Source: Lepidostoma basale (Eukaryota > Arthropoda > Insecta > Trichoptera > Lepidostomatidae). Taken from it: DNA of 64,000 nt. Location of the stretch: positions 868,001 to 932,000 of the forward strand of contig JAHDVF020001465.1 in the NCBI GenBank assembly GCA_022606425.2, in the 5' to 3' direction. Shown in pieces: positions 1 to 9,410 of this stretch. Numbering within the stretch: position 1 is the first letter of the stretch; every line of letters starts with the position of its first letter. The position numbers and the translations under genes were made by a program. The notes below the pieces were generated by a model that was not told where the DNA came from, ran no database searches, and saw nothing but the letters and a program-made list of their open reading frames with translations.

Positions 1-77
1 TTAGTAAAAAAGCGTAGATTCTCCAAATGATGTGCTTGTTTCTTGTGTGGTGAAAAATGATCTTTTTATATTACGTT

Positions 78-185
78 ATCGAAGTTTTTAGTAAAGTTTT
101 GAATGAGGCCAGATATTCAAAGGTGTTTTTATTTATAATAAAAATGATGAAACTACAAAAAAAACTTATTCATATGAATAATTAG
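78..185 (+). repeat. Left arm of a long imperfect inverted repeat
   Basis: About 105 bp here match the reverse complement of 1598-1703 at roughly 80 percent, read by eye (shared blocks such as TTTTTAGTAAA and AATAAAAATGAT). The arms enclose a CR1-like LINE fragment. I read this as a foldback or MITE-type element that received the LINE, or as two inverted copies of one repeat. No transposase is visible. Bases 1-77 show nothing recognisable. Confidence 0.6.
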
Positions 186-309
186 TAAATTTTAGCTACA
201 AGCTTCATCGGGGCAATAAGTTATTATTTTCCTTGGGTCTTTTGGCATAAATTATAATAACCATATCGCGGTTAAATATAAAGTGTTTATTTATTTATTT
301 ATTTATTAT

Positions 310-1570
310 TATGATGATTTGTATTTTAAGTGCGCCGTTTTGTAAAATCAATTACTCCAAGGGCGCACTAGGAAATGACTGACCGAACAGTGCAGTCTTC
401 AGATGTTTCTTAAATTTAACGTCACTATCCTCATACTTAATACTAACATGGAGGCTATTCCACGCCAACGGACCCGCAACGCTGAAAGCACGATCATAGA
501 AACATGCTTTATTGGCTCTGACTGGAATCGCTATGTTGTTTGCACTTGTTTCTACTGATCGGAGTGAACGTTGCCTTTCCGTTGGCATGGGTGTCACGCA
601 GAGGTCCGATATATACGCTGGCGCTCTCTGGTGTCGAGCCTTAAACACTGTCAAACACAATTTATATTTTACTCGCTCTCGGATTTTAAGCCAATGAAGG
701 TCCTTCAGGAGCGGCTTGATATGACAGTATTTTTGTTGCCCCATAATCAATCGGGCAGCAGCATTAAATACGATTTGTATTCTGCTAAATTGATTATTTG
801 GCAATCCAGCGTACATTCCGTTGCAATAATCTAACCGTGACACTACAAAAGAATTTACGAGGGTCCTAGCTTCACCAACAGGTAAACATCTCCGTATGTG
901 CTTTAGCTGTCTCAGTTGGAAGAAACCAGACTTAACAAGCCCTGATATGTGCGTATTGTAAGACAGATTGCCATCTAAATGAACACCTAGAAACTTTAAA
1001 CTCTTTGAAGGAGATATTTCTATCCCTCCTATTTTCAAAGGGTCAGAATCTAGAAGATGTTGTCGCCGAGGAGAGGCCACCCACATGAGTTCTGTTTTTG
1101 TGGGATTTATTTTATGTTTATTCTCGGCCATCCATTCTGAAACTCGGTCAATACATCGCACAGTATCAGCCCTTGTTTTGTCTTTCTCATCAAAATCGCA
1201 CAATTTATAGATTAAACGGTCGTCTGCATAACCAAATGATTCAAATCCCTCTGACTGGATGACTTTATCAATATTATTTATGAACAAAAGGAAGAGCAAT
1301 GGGCCAAGAACTGATCCTTGGGGGACCCCACACTTCATTTCGTTTTCAGAAGATTTAGAATCACTTAGACCTACAAATTGACGTCTCTCCGAGAGGTAGG
1401 ATCTCATCCATCCAAGAGCTGTTCCTCCGATACTGAACTCATGTTTCAACTTCCTAAGTAGTATATCATGATCTACAGTATCAAAAGCTGCGCTCATATC
1501 TAAAACAGACACCAAAACAATTTTCCCTTTTTCAACTCCCGTTATGATATCTGACATGATTCTCATTAGA
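310..1570 (-). pseudogene. CR1/L2-like LINE (family C1), 5'-truncated ORF2
   Basis: One 404-codon frame (1566 to 352) holds most of a reverse transcriptase and the C-terminal region of a CR1/L2-group non-LTR retrotransposon. It begins at the AAFDTVDHDIL motif, followed by GVPQGSVLGPLLF and the catalytic-type FGYADD box. The C-terminal signature LLKDLHWLKIRERVKYKLCL leads to DRAFSVAGPLAWNSL. The endonuclease and the RT N terminus are missing, as expected for 5' truncation. The 3' end has a hairpin (331-367) and a (TTTA)n tail at 283-318. The frame is open, so the copy is fairly young, but it cannot be autonomous. Confidence 0.88.
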
Positions 1571-1597
1571 ACTGTATGTCTAAAAATAAAGTGAGTG

Positions 1598-1703
1598 CTT
1601 TATATGAAAAAGTATGTTTTGTAGTTTTATCATTTTTATTATCCAAAAAACATATTTGAATATCTCAATCAAAATTTTACTAAAAACTTTGATAGAAAAT
1701 TCA
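1598..1703 (-). repeat. Right arm of the long inverted repeat
   Basis: Inverted partner of 78-185. It starts about 30 bp beyond the 5' end of the enclosed LINE fragment. Confidence 0.6.
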
Positions 1704-1734
1704 CTTCTTAAATATGTATCTTCACTTTGTGTTG

Positions 1735-2100
1735 AACATATTTTAAAATAGAATATATTTTGGTCGAAACACTATGATACCTTAACATTTTAAACTGTTG
1801 AATTAAATAACTTTGTTTTATGTATTACAAATTATTTTATTTTACGCGACAGCTGTTTCGTCAACCTATGTTGACATAATCAGGTGTTATAATAATATTT
1901 AAAATGTCAAATTTTTGTGATTTTTCGAACCTTTATGTGTATTTGTTTCTGTGTCAATTTGAATAATTTCTTTGATATAATTTTGAAGTTCTTGCTCAAA
2001 TTGAGTAAGGTGCCTAAATATTTTAATTAAAAAAACGGTTTGTTACTATTTATAGGGGAAAATATTAAAGGCGGAAAATATAATATTAAAAGAATGACGA
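1735..2100 (-). repeat. Family H palindromic element, partial copy
   Basis: Matches other family H copies (32095-32525, 47925-48535, 56005-57350). Read on the minus strand, it carries the hammerhead-like motif at 1848-1883, here with one core change (CTGATTA), followed by the conserved AT-rich segment and the terminal block containing GTGTTTCG. No coding potential is visible. Confidence 0.7.
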
Positions 2101-2239
2101 CCTTAATTAATTTCTTAGAGAGGAAGAACTTACAAAATCAAAGCTCCTAAAGAAAGTGTAAAAGTATATCAGTGTGCAAAGCTCGTGAATGAGCTTTTTT
2201 TTCTATAAATGCCTACTCGAACTTCTGCAGCGCCCCCTA

Positions 2240-2308
2240 CATGCTAAAAATTTAATGACGCCAAAACGCCCACAAAGGGGCGCCGGCGCCCCGGTTAAGA
2301 ATCACTGG
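2240..2308 (-). mobile_element. hAT-like transposon terminus (single end)
   Basis: On the minus strand the sequence starts CAGTGATTCTTAACCGGGG and runs into a GC-rich palindromic stretch. This resembles the CAGNG-TTCT-AACC ends of many hAT MITEs. The other end is not seen, so this is probably a fragment. Confidence 0.45.
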
Positions 2309-2314
2309 TCTATT

Positions 2315-2397
2315 ATAATATAATATAATAATAAATTGGATAATTTATAGAGCGCAATTTTTATGAATTACTCATTTCAAGGGCGCTGTAGAAGATG
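2315..2397 (-). repeat. 3' end of family C2 LINE, split off by a later insertion
   Basis: The conserved 3' hairpin (AGCGC ... GGGCGCT) and the tail of the CR1-like copy that continues at 3062. The 10 bp CTCCGTTTTA at 2398-2407 recurs at 3062-3071, so the intervening family R LINE split this element. Confidence 0.75.
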
Positions 2398-2407
2398 CTC
2401 CGTTTTA

Positions 2408-3061
2408 ACTAACTAACCATCACGCCATTTCCCCGGAGGGGTAGGCAGAGAGAATGGATCGCCACAATGGCCTGTCCTGGCATACCTCTTGGGATTCGTC
2501 TACATTCATACATCGTACCATGCACGCACGTCGATTATTCCGACTTCGAATGTGGCCGCCGTTTAGTAATTGGTTAATTTGGTCATGCCATGTTTTCCTC
2601 GGTCGTCCTCGGCTTCTTTTCCCGCTCACGCTGATTGTGTACAACTTTTTAACCATTCTACTCTCATCCATTCGTTCCATATGTCCAAACCATCTCAGGG
2701 ATCCTTTTTTAATTTTATCCATGATGCAGTCATCTGCCTTACATTTGTTTCTTATTTCATCGTTCGGTACAACGTTTTTCGCATTCTTCTTAGTGATCTC
2801 ATTTCTACGGCGTTTATCCTGCTTTCATCCTTCTTTTGCTAGCTCCAAACTTCACTTCCATACATTAGGGTTGGCACTAGAACTCCATTGTGTACTGCCA
2901 TTGAAATTATATAGAGTACTAGGAATGCCTCCCTAGAACGGGTTACCCCAGTTGGGAGGTATTAAAACCATGTACTTGGTAAATGATCATAAATAAATAA
3001 ATCTTTGCTTCAGTGGAAATATTTCTATTTGCAGTAATGACTTTGAGTGCGCCATTTATTT
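2408..3061 (-). pseudogene. Family R LINE 3' fragment nested in a CR1-like LINE
   Basis: C-terminal part of the commonest LINE of the window. The frame from 2722 to 2420 reads GSLRWFGHMERM, then RGRPRKTWHDQINQ, then AYPSGEMA and stop. It is followed on the minus strand by a GGTTAGTTAGTT tail. A 100-bp piece of another LINE (2903-3002) interrupts it. The 10-bp target duplication CTCCGTTTTA flanks the whole insertion. I cannot fix the clade. RTE-like is my best guess, from the C-terminal motif style and tandem-repeat tail. Confidence 0.85.
2903..3002 (+). mobile_element. Severely 5'-truncated LINE tail inserted in the family R copy
   Basis: About 100 bp nearly identical to 37800-37905, the 3' UTR and (AATA)n tail of the LINE whose C terminus lies at 37190-37632. 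Family R sequence resumes directly after it. A third copy on the minus strand is at 33525-33600. Confidence 0.8.
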
Positions 3062-3079
3062 CTCCGTTTTATCAACTAG

Positions 3080-3125
<46 letters not shown>

Positions 3126-3700
3126 TTATAATAATAATAATGATAACAAAAATAATAAACATATTTAATATGAGGGCTGCACCTAACGAAGTCGATCAGC
3201 CCTCCATGTCAGGAAATGATAATTTGAAAGGTGCGTTTTGAGTCTCGATCTAAACGCTGATTGATTCTCAATGCACTTAAGGTGGTGGAAGATTGTTCCA
3301 GGCTGAAGGGCCGGATACCGCGAAGGCTCGGTCGCCAAAGTTTGTGCTTGGACAGCGTTTTGGCACAGCCAATCTACCGATCGCAGAAGACTTAGCTGAT
3401 CGCAATGTAGACTGTCTAGCATTCAGGTTCTCGTTGATGCAGAGTTCAGATATATAAGCTGGTGCCATTCCATGCAACGCCTTATAGACCGTCCAGCAGA
3501 GCTTGTATTGTATCCTTTCTGGACATTTCAGCCAGTGGAGCTCCTTAAGATGCTGTGTTATGTGACAACTCTTTGGCACACCCCTTATCAGTCTTGCTGC
3601 TGCATTGAATGCAGACTGGAGTTTATTTATTTGCTGTTTGGAGATGATATGGACGATCTACCGATCGCAGAAGACTTCGCTGATCGCAAGACGTCCTGGT
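3062..3700 (-). pseudogene. CR1/L2-like LINE (family C2), C-terminal fragment
   Basis: Two overlapping frames (3579-3277 and 3422-3183) encode the CR1/L2-group C terminus: HLKELHWLKCPERIQYKLCW, then FGDRAFAVSGPSAWNNL. A frameshift near 3280 separates them. An (AAT)n tract (3082-3140) lies in the 3' UTR. At 3655-3690 about 36 bp repeat an internal segment (3378-3401 region), a small rearrangement at the 5' end. Confidence 0.85.
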
Positions 3701-4198
3701 AAAAACTTACACCACCATGAAAAAATAATAAATTAAGGCAAAAAAATATATTTTAGAAACCAACACAATACAATTTTTTGTCTGTACGTAAAAATCGCGT
3801 TTAAATTTAAATTTAAGCATCACAAGTAATACAAAACGAAATAATGTAAACTATTGTTGAAAGATAGGTCCCAAATCGATCTTATTTCTCCAGCATCCAC
3901 AAGGAGGCCATCTGGATAGTATCGGGATTGCGCGCGATGGCCAGACGGCGCCACGTAATGCCGCGGGGCGATAGTCAGGCGATGCGATAGGCCATTGTGC
4001 ATTATAGACGACGGGAAAGCAACTTGGAGAGAGAGAAAGACCTTGTTTTGTACCACCGTACGGTTATTCGATACATCTGCGTAAAATAATAGTCAAAGCG
4101 CGTATTGTAAACATTAGAAATAACGCTCTATAGATTCGTATAATTCGTTACAATGTACAGTATTTCTTTTTTGTTTCCTGTCACTCTAGGATTTCTTG
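3701..4198. other. No recognisable gene
   Basis: AT-rich to mixed sequence with a moderately GC-rich patch at 3870-4030. No domain is visible in any frame and no repeat pairing was found in the window. Confidence 0.4.
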
Positions 4199-4818
4199 GA
4201 TTTCTAGGATCCTTCTCAACTAATCAAACAAGTTAGAATACTGCGACTCATTCCTTGCACTACTCCAACTTCATCTCTTTCATTTCCAGACCACGACCTA
4301 AATTATTACCATCTTCCTTATAAATAATGACCCTTTACCACCAAGACATCCACCATCATTCAGAGGTTTACCCCTCCCGCAATCAATGAATCCAAAAAAA
4401 AAATCCTCCCCGATAGCCCACTACGTACTTCGCCAAACAAAATGGTCTCACCCAAGATGCTATCTCCTACCCCAACTCCATCCAGGCACTGCTCCTCTTA
4501 TCTTCCCCTCGGGAACAGACTTTTTTTTTTTGTAAATACAATCCCAACCCTAACTGGTCTTCCATTCCTTGACAATAATGTAAGACTATATCATTATCCT
4601 TAAATCTCCCCTCGCCCTCTTTTGGAGGGACACTCCGGACAATTATTACATCGCATTCCAACAATGTTTCCTACAGACGTAAGAGGAATAGTCATAAGAG
4701 CTGAACCTCTGTAAGCTAGAAGATCCAAGTCCAACGATTTCTAGGATCCTTCTCAATTAATCAAACAAGTTATCTTGGACTTGGATTTGGATGTTCTGGC
4801 TTAACAGGGTTCAGCTCA

Positions 4819-4822
<4 letters not shown>
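4199..4822. repeat. Direct repeat pair and MITE fragment
   Basis: About 37 bp at 4199-4235 (GATTTCTAGGATCCTTCTCA onward) recur at 4736-4772, 537 bp downstream in the same orientation. Between them, 4640-4720 matches the interior of the MITE at 46944-47198 and 59432-59681 (block GACGTAAGAGGAATAG). No coding sequence is seen. Confidence 0.5.
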
Positions 4823-4849
<27 letters not shown>

Positions 4850-5065
4850 TTGTTGAATCGCTCTTTACATCATGACAGCATGAGCCAAATCGATGTAAAT
4901 GGTATTTTTATAGCTATCATAGTGATTCTTGTGACATGTGATAGGTAGCTAATCTATCGCTATTTTATTGTTACGCGAATCTACACGAGACCAAAGACAG
5001 TGTGACAATCACATTGCCCTCGCCGGGAATCGAACCCGGAACCTTCGGGGTAGCTAGTCAATGTA
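4823..5065 (-). mobile_element. tRNA-derived SINE (family T), 3' part
   Basis: The minus strand has an RNA polymerase III B box (GGTTCGATTCC, around 5021-5036), a core shared with 52811-53080, and a tail of AATAA/ATT repeats at 4822-4850. The 5' head with the A-box region is displaced to 5958-5981 by a transposon insertion. Such SINEs are transcribed by Pol III and mobilised by a partner LINE. Confidence 0.8.
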
Positions 5066-5957
5066 GGGGAGAACCACCATGAAGAGAACAGTTGCATTTC
5101 CAACGATAGTAATAAACCTAGCGACATCCTGCAGCCCTTCACGTGATCGCAGTGGTGTGACGACATCGCGCGTTAAGTTGGGCGCATGTCCGTTCTGTGT
5201 GCTTCGGACAGTGGACGAGAGAAGTTTACGGGCGTAGTAAAAAAAAACGGTGCTGACTGCTTCATCTGCTGACCTTTTAATAGTAAGCTAGGAGTACAAA
5301 GGATTTACCCGTAGTGTAACGTGATTATATATTTTTTATGTGATAAGGTTATATTGAATAATATTAAATCCATCTCGATAATTTCAATGTTTTTCTAAAA
5401 TAAGTCCTAATTCCATGAAGAGAACACGCCGCAGAGAACGTTCTCTTCATAGGTTTAGTGTTCTCTTCATGTTTTTTTTGTGTGTTTTGTTTATTAAATA
5501 ATATTATTTAAAATTATCTATCACAAAATATGTACTCAATCATACATTTTTTTAGATGCCGAAAATAAATCGTATGACAGACGACGAATTCAAAGATGCT
5601 ATAGATGCCGCCATCGTACAAAAGAAAAGTATTAGCAGTGTAGCTAAGGAGACAAGTATTGCAACAACATTATTGTGGAAAGTTATTAAACGATCAAAGC
5701 AGGCACAAGAAGTGGGAATCTCTTCATGGTACCTAGTGTTCTCTTCATGGTACACTATCCCTTGAAGAGAACATTTCCCATTTTTTTTTAAATTATCCAT
5801 AAACCTAGAATCTGATAATTGAATTTAAAATTCACTTAAGGAATCATAGAAGAAATAAATACTCTACAAAACTTCATACTTTGTTTTTGAAACAGTGTAT
5901 TGATTTCGTATTTACAGCAAAGAGATAAAAAATGTTCTCTTCATGGTGGTTCTCCCC
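5066..5957 (+). mobile_element. pogo/Tc1-type DNA transposon, deletion derivative (892 bp)
   Basis: The ends are perfect 25-bp inverted repeats: GGGGAGAACCACCATGAAGA at 5066 onward, mirrored at 5933-5957. They are flanked by TA dinucleotides (5064-5065, 5958-5959), the Tc1/mariner/pogo target. A 13-mer, GTTCTCTTCATGG or its complement, recurs at about eight places including both ends (5081, 5413, 5440, 5459, 5719, 5737, 5762, 5933). It may be a transposase-binding array. Only a short HTH-encoding frame remains, so the copy is non-autonomous. It sits inside the tRNA head of a SINE. Confidence 0.85.
5556..5765 (+). pseudogene. Truncated transposase N terminus with psq/CENP-B-type HTH
   Basis: 69 codons. 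Residues 1-50 resemble the N-terminal helix-turn-helix of pogo/Tigger-type transposases and pipsqueak proteins (acidic start, then SISSVAKETSIATTLLWKVI followed by basic residues). The last ~16 residues (SSWYLVFSSWY) are encoded by the repeated 13-mer. I infer that the catalytic DDE domain was deleted and the HTH joined to subterminal repeats. The ATG at 5556 follows a T-rich stretch and is the first Met of the frame. Confidence 0.6.
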
Positions 5958-5981
5958 TACTACCCCTCGACCACGAAGGTC
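5958..5981 (-). mobile_element. 5' head of the interrupted tRNA-derived SINE
   Basis: The minus strand reads GACCTTCGTGGTCGAGGGGT. This aligns with the head of the SINE at 52811 (CTTCGTGGCCGAGTGG), including the A box, and completes the copy at 4823-5065. Confidence 0.75.
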
Positions 5982-5984
5982 TAT

Positions 5985-6215
5985 TCCTCTATTTTTCATG
6001 CGGTTATTTCTCTTACGTCTGATGGGAACATTGTTGGAAGGTGATTTGATGGGTTGTTGGTTTATGTGGGGGCATGATTTGTGTGGCCCGGAATGTTCGT
6101 CTGAAGGAGGATCGATTCGCCTACGCTCAATTTCCAGGAAATGCGGCAGAAATAGTAAAACTTTAGCGCCGTTTTTGTGATGTAATTCCCTAAAGGGCGT
6201 ATTTAGACGTGTTTA
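5985..6215. repeat. MITE fragment, then a CR1-like 3' end
   Basis: 5985-6070 matches the interior of the 59432-59681 MITE (TCTTACGTCTGATG, GGAACATTGTTGGAAGG). 6150-6215 on the minus strand is the family C3 LINE terminal hairpin (GGCGCT side at 6164, complement near 6200). Confidence 0.6.
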
Positions 6216-6720
6216 ACTAACTATCACGCCGTCTCCCAGGGGGATAGGCAGAAAGAATTGACCGCCGTACCTACTATTGTGCTTTGACATACTTCTCTCG
6301 CTTCCTTTACATTGATACATCGTGTCATGCAAGAACGTCGATTTCTACAACTCCTCACGTGACCTTTTTGACAACATTTAATATTTAATTGATTTGATCG
6401 TGTCACGTTTTCCTTCGGCCTTCTTCTATTTGTAGCTCCGTTCACATCGTTTGCATATACCTTCTTCACCATTCTGTCTTCGTTCATTCTTTCCATGTGA
6501 CCAAAACATCTTAATGATCCTTTAATTATTTTGTTCTTAACATTTTCATTCGCACCGCCTTCACTTCTTATACTCGTATATGCATATGACACTCTATCAT
6601 ATACAGATTTACCACACATTCATCTTAGATATATCATTTCTACTGCATTTTTTTGCCAGATCCATGCCTCACTTACATACTTTGGGGTCTGCACTAGGAC
6701 ACTATTGTGCACTGCCTTAT
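6216..6720 (-). pseudogene. Family R LINE 3' fragment
   Basis: Frame 6619-6224 reads GKSVYDRV ... RCFGHMERMNEDRMVKKVY ... LSPWETA, a degraded version of the family R C terminus with internal frame damage (RRRPKENVTRSNQ). The remainder to 6720 is the upstream coding part on the same strand. Confidence 0.8.
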
Positions 6721-6721
6721 T

Positions 6722-7145
6722 CTACTTTTCTCCTTCTTCTTTTCCTGTCACAGCTCCGTGGTGCATAGAGCCTCAAGGAACCTTCTCCACCCGACTCTAT
6801 CGCATGCCTAATGCGTAACATCATCCCAAGTGAGGCCTGCTACCTTAACCTCGTCTTGTAGGGCTCTTCTCCAGGTGTCTTTAGGTCTAACTTGCTTCCT
6901 ATTTCCTCCCATAGGGGACCAGTCCAGTGCGCCCTGAGCGATGCAGGCTGGGTTCCGTCTCAAGGTGTGACCGATCCACAGCCATTTACGTCTAGCGACT
7001 TGGTCTCTGATTGGCTTTTCATCTGTCATGGTCCAGGGAACGGCATTAGACACTGTTTGGGGCCAATAGATCTTGAATATTGAGCGAAGGCTTGGAATAT
7101 AAACACTTGGAGTTTTCCAATAACGTCCGCGGTAGGTTTCCAAAC
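6722..7145 (-). pseudogene. RTE/BovB-like LINE C-terminal fragment
   Basis: Frame 7143-6808 encodes WLWIGHTLRRNPACIAQGAL, then RPKDTWRRALQDEVKVAGLTW. This style is typical of RTE-clade C termini. The end of the ORF continues after a stop (GRRFLEAL) to about 6725. It is distinct from family R. Confidence 0.75.
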
Positions 7146-7680
7146 CGCCTTAATGTTTGAATAATGATGATTTGTTGCAAAGAACACATTTTTATAAGCC
7201 TTACTAAACCATATTTTCTTATGAAACATTTTGTTTAAATATTTGTTTTCACCTGTCGGCGATTCACCTGTCTAAACAAACAGCCAATAGCGACGTTTGT
7301 TGGAGGAGGGCAACCAATGAGACGGCGTTTACTCGGAATTTAAATTTAAATTCTGTTCTTTGGAACAGAACACGCCTACTATTTTAAATACTTAATACGT
7401 ATGAAATCATTTGTTTCCTGGAAGCTTTAATTTGTTGATTGTTAATTGTTTTTTTTTTAATCAAATAAAACAGATTTTTTAGTCTATGTTTCTTGACGAT
7501 GTAAAATGATTTGAATTCAATAAAAGTCTATAAACTTCTGGAAGAAATATATTATATATCTAAGTTCTTTTATATTCGCTCCCAAAATTCTAATATTTCT
7601 TACACAATGTGCGGGATACTTTTTTTTTAGTATGAACTTGATATTAAATATATTTGATAATTGCCAGTAAGATGAAACAT
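7146..7680. other. No recognisable gene
   Basis: AT-rich sequence with short T-tracts. No domain-bearing frame and no repeat match to the rest of the window was found. Confidence 0.4.
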
Positions 7681-7845
7681 GTTAACCCCCTATTTTTCAA
7701 AGAAAAGATCACTAAGATGGCTTGGTCATTTGAAACGAATGGATGAGGGAAGAATGGTTAAAAAGGTGGTTGAACCTACCTACAAGTGGTGCGAATGGAA
7801 AAATAACTCGAGAAAAAACAAGGAAGACATGCCATGACAAAATAA
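7681..7845 (+). pseudogene. Family R LINE fragment
   Basis: The + strand translates in broken frames to RRWLGHLKRMDEGRMVKKVV, then EKTRKTCHDKI, the conserved SLRWFGHMERM to RPRKTWHDQI block. Confidence 0.65.
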
Positions 7846-7875
7846 TATTATGATAATAATAAAAATAAAAATAAT

Positions 7876-8612
7876 TAACTAACAAACTAACCAGCACGCC
7901 GTCTCTCTACATTCATACATCTTGTCATGCACGCACACCGTTTCTTCGACTCCTCACGTGAGCGACATTTAATATTTCATTGATTTGATCATGCCACGTT
8001 TTCCTCGACCTGCTTCAATTTCTATCATCAAGTCATCTTGGAGGCTATCCATCTTTATGTTCCAGATGGTTATCTTCGACAGCGTCAGCACAGACCGTTT
8101 TATCTCCCAGCATGCAGAACCAACCTGCCTCTGGTGATGCCGGTGGGGAGAGCAATCAAACTACTGAACATGATCGCTTCGGAGATCGATGTCTTTCATA
8201 TTCGTGAAAGTACATTCAGAAGACAAATACTCTTGACTTTGGAGAGTATTTTGTATTCCTAATGTCGAACCATCTCTCATGCGTTCCTGGTATTATATAT
8301 TTATTATATTTTACCTGTTCTCAATAGATGCCTTAAACTATAATTGTTGTTTGTAATATCTTTTGAGAAAATAAACTGATTTGATTTGATTTGATTCTAG
8401 TTCCATTCACGTCGTTTAATATAGGTACCTCCTTCACCATTCTGTCTTCACTCATTAATTCCATTTGCCCAAACCATCTTAACGACCCTTTCATTAATTT
8501 GTTCATAACACTTTAATTCGCACCGCATTAAATTTTTATTATTTTTGCATTTGATGCTCTATCATACACAGATTTACCACACATTCGTCTTAGAGATCTC
8601 ATTTCTACTGCC
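7876..8612 (-). pseudogene. Family R LINE, interrupted by a jockey-like fragment
   Basis: Two minus-strand parts, 7876-8018 (tail AACTAAC plus C terminus) and 8397-8612 (upstream coding). They join if 8019-8396 is removed. All frames are broken. The short flanking repeat ATTTCTA/GATTCTA may be the target duplication. Confidence 0.75.
8019..8396 (+). pseudogene. Jockey-like LINE (family J) 3' end, nested
   Basis: 74 codons (8038-8262) encode the family J C terminus (LFVPDGYLRQRQHRPFYLPA, RTNLPLVMPVGRAIKLLN, DVFHIRESTFRRQILL). A 3' UTR and a (TTGAT)n tail follow (8378-8396). Inserted in a family R copy. Confidence 0.8.
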
Positions 8613-9334
8613 AGTATTATTATTATTTATATTATTTTATACAACGGATAATTTCTCGACACACATACATATACGGGTATGTACAATACATCTGTATGAG
8701 TGTACCCACGTACGTAGTGTCTACGTAAATACATATTACGTGTGTGGGTGTCTATGGACCAGATTATGTACAGACCCGCCAGCGGTATGTTTGTGTTATA
8801 GGTAGGTGGATCGCTCAATCAAATTGATGGACACGCCCCATCGGCGGCTGAAAGAAGAGGTCAGACGTATTAACCTTGTGTAAAGATAAAGGGAGACAGA
8901 GCAGGAGGTTAACACTAATCTAATGAGGGATAACTGAAAAGATAATTTATTAAAAAAATATATATAAATGTTTACTGCCAACTGATTTGATACATCAACC
9001 ACTTCAATACCGTAAGGCCACTGGTGGCCGCTACGTAGGCGCACCATCAATACCGTAAGGACACTTTGCATTAAAAATTATTCCAGTAGGAATTTAAAAA
9101 AAAAGTTGTGTGACTAGCGATATCTATACACTATCTGTGCAAGAAAAATTAGTCTTTTGACGTTGGTCGATCTTATTGAAAAAGAGATTTGTAGAATTCG
9201 AGCACTAGGGTTACCACCACTAAAGTCGAGCACTAGGGTTGGTGAGATTGATATAAAGGATATCAGTTGAAAGATTTATATTACAAGTGATAATAAACAA
9301 GAACTGATACAGCATAACAATTCCAGTCAAAGTT
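8613..9334. other. No recognisable gene; short direct repeats
   Basis: AATACCGTAAGG occurs twice (9005-9016, 9048-9059), and CGAGCACTAGGGTT twice (9198 and 9227 region). Otherwise featureless in all frames. Confidence 0.35.
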
Positions 9335-9410
9335 AATAAAGCAAGTTTCTATGATCGTGCTTTTAGCGTTGCGAGTCCGTTGGCGTGGAATAGCCTCCAT
9401 GTTAGTATTA
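9335..9410 (+). pseudogene. CR1-like LINE family C1, left part split by mariner
   Basis: The + strand encodes KASFYDRAFSVASPLAWNSL, matching the C terminus of the 352-1566 copy. It continues at 10611 after the mariner. Confidence 0.8.

Noticed and set aside
2454..2936. 160-residue hydrophobic-looking + strand ORF (and its relatives at 10820-11452)
   Set aside because: Antisense shadow of the family R C-terminal coding region; the same frame appears opposite several copies.
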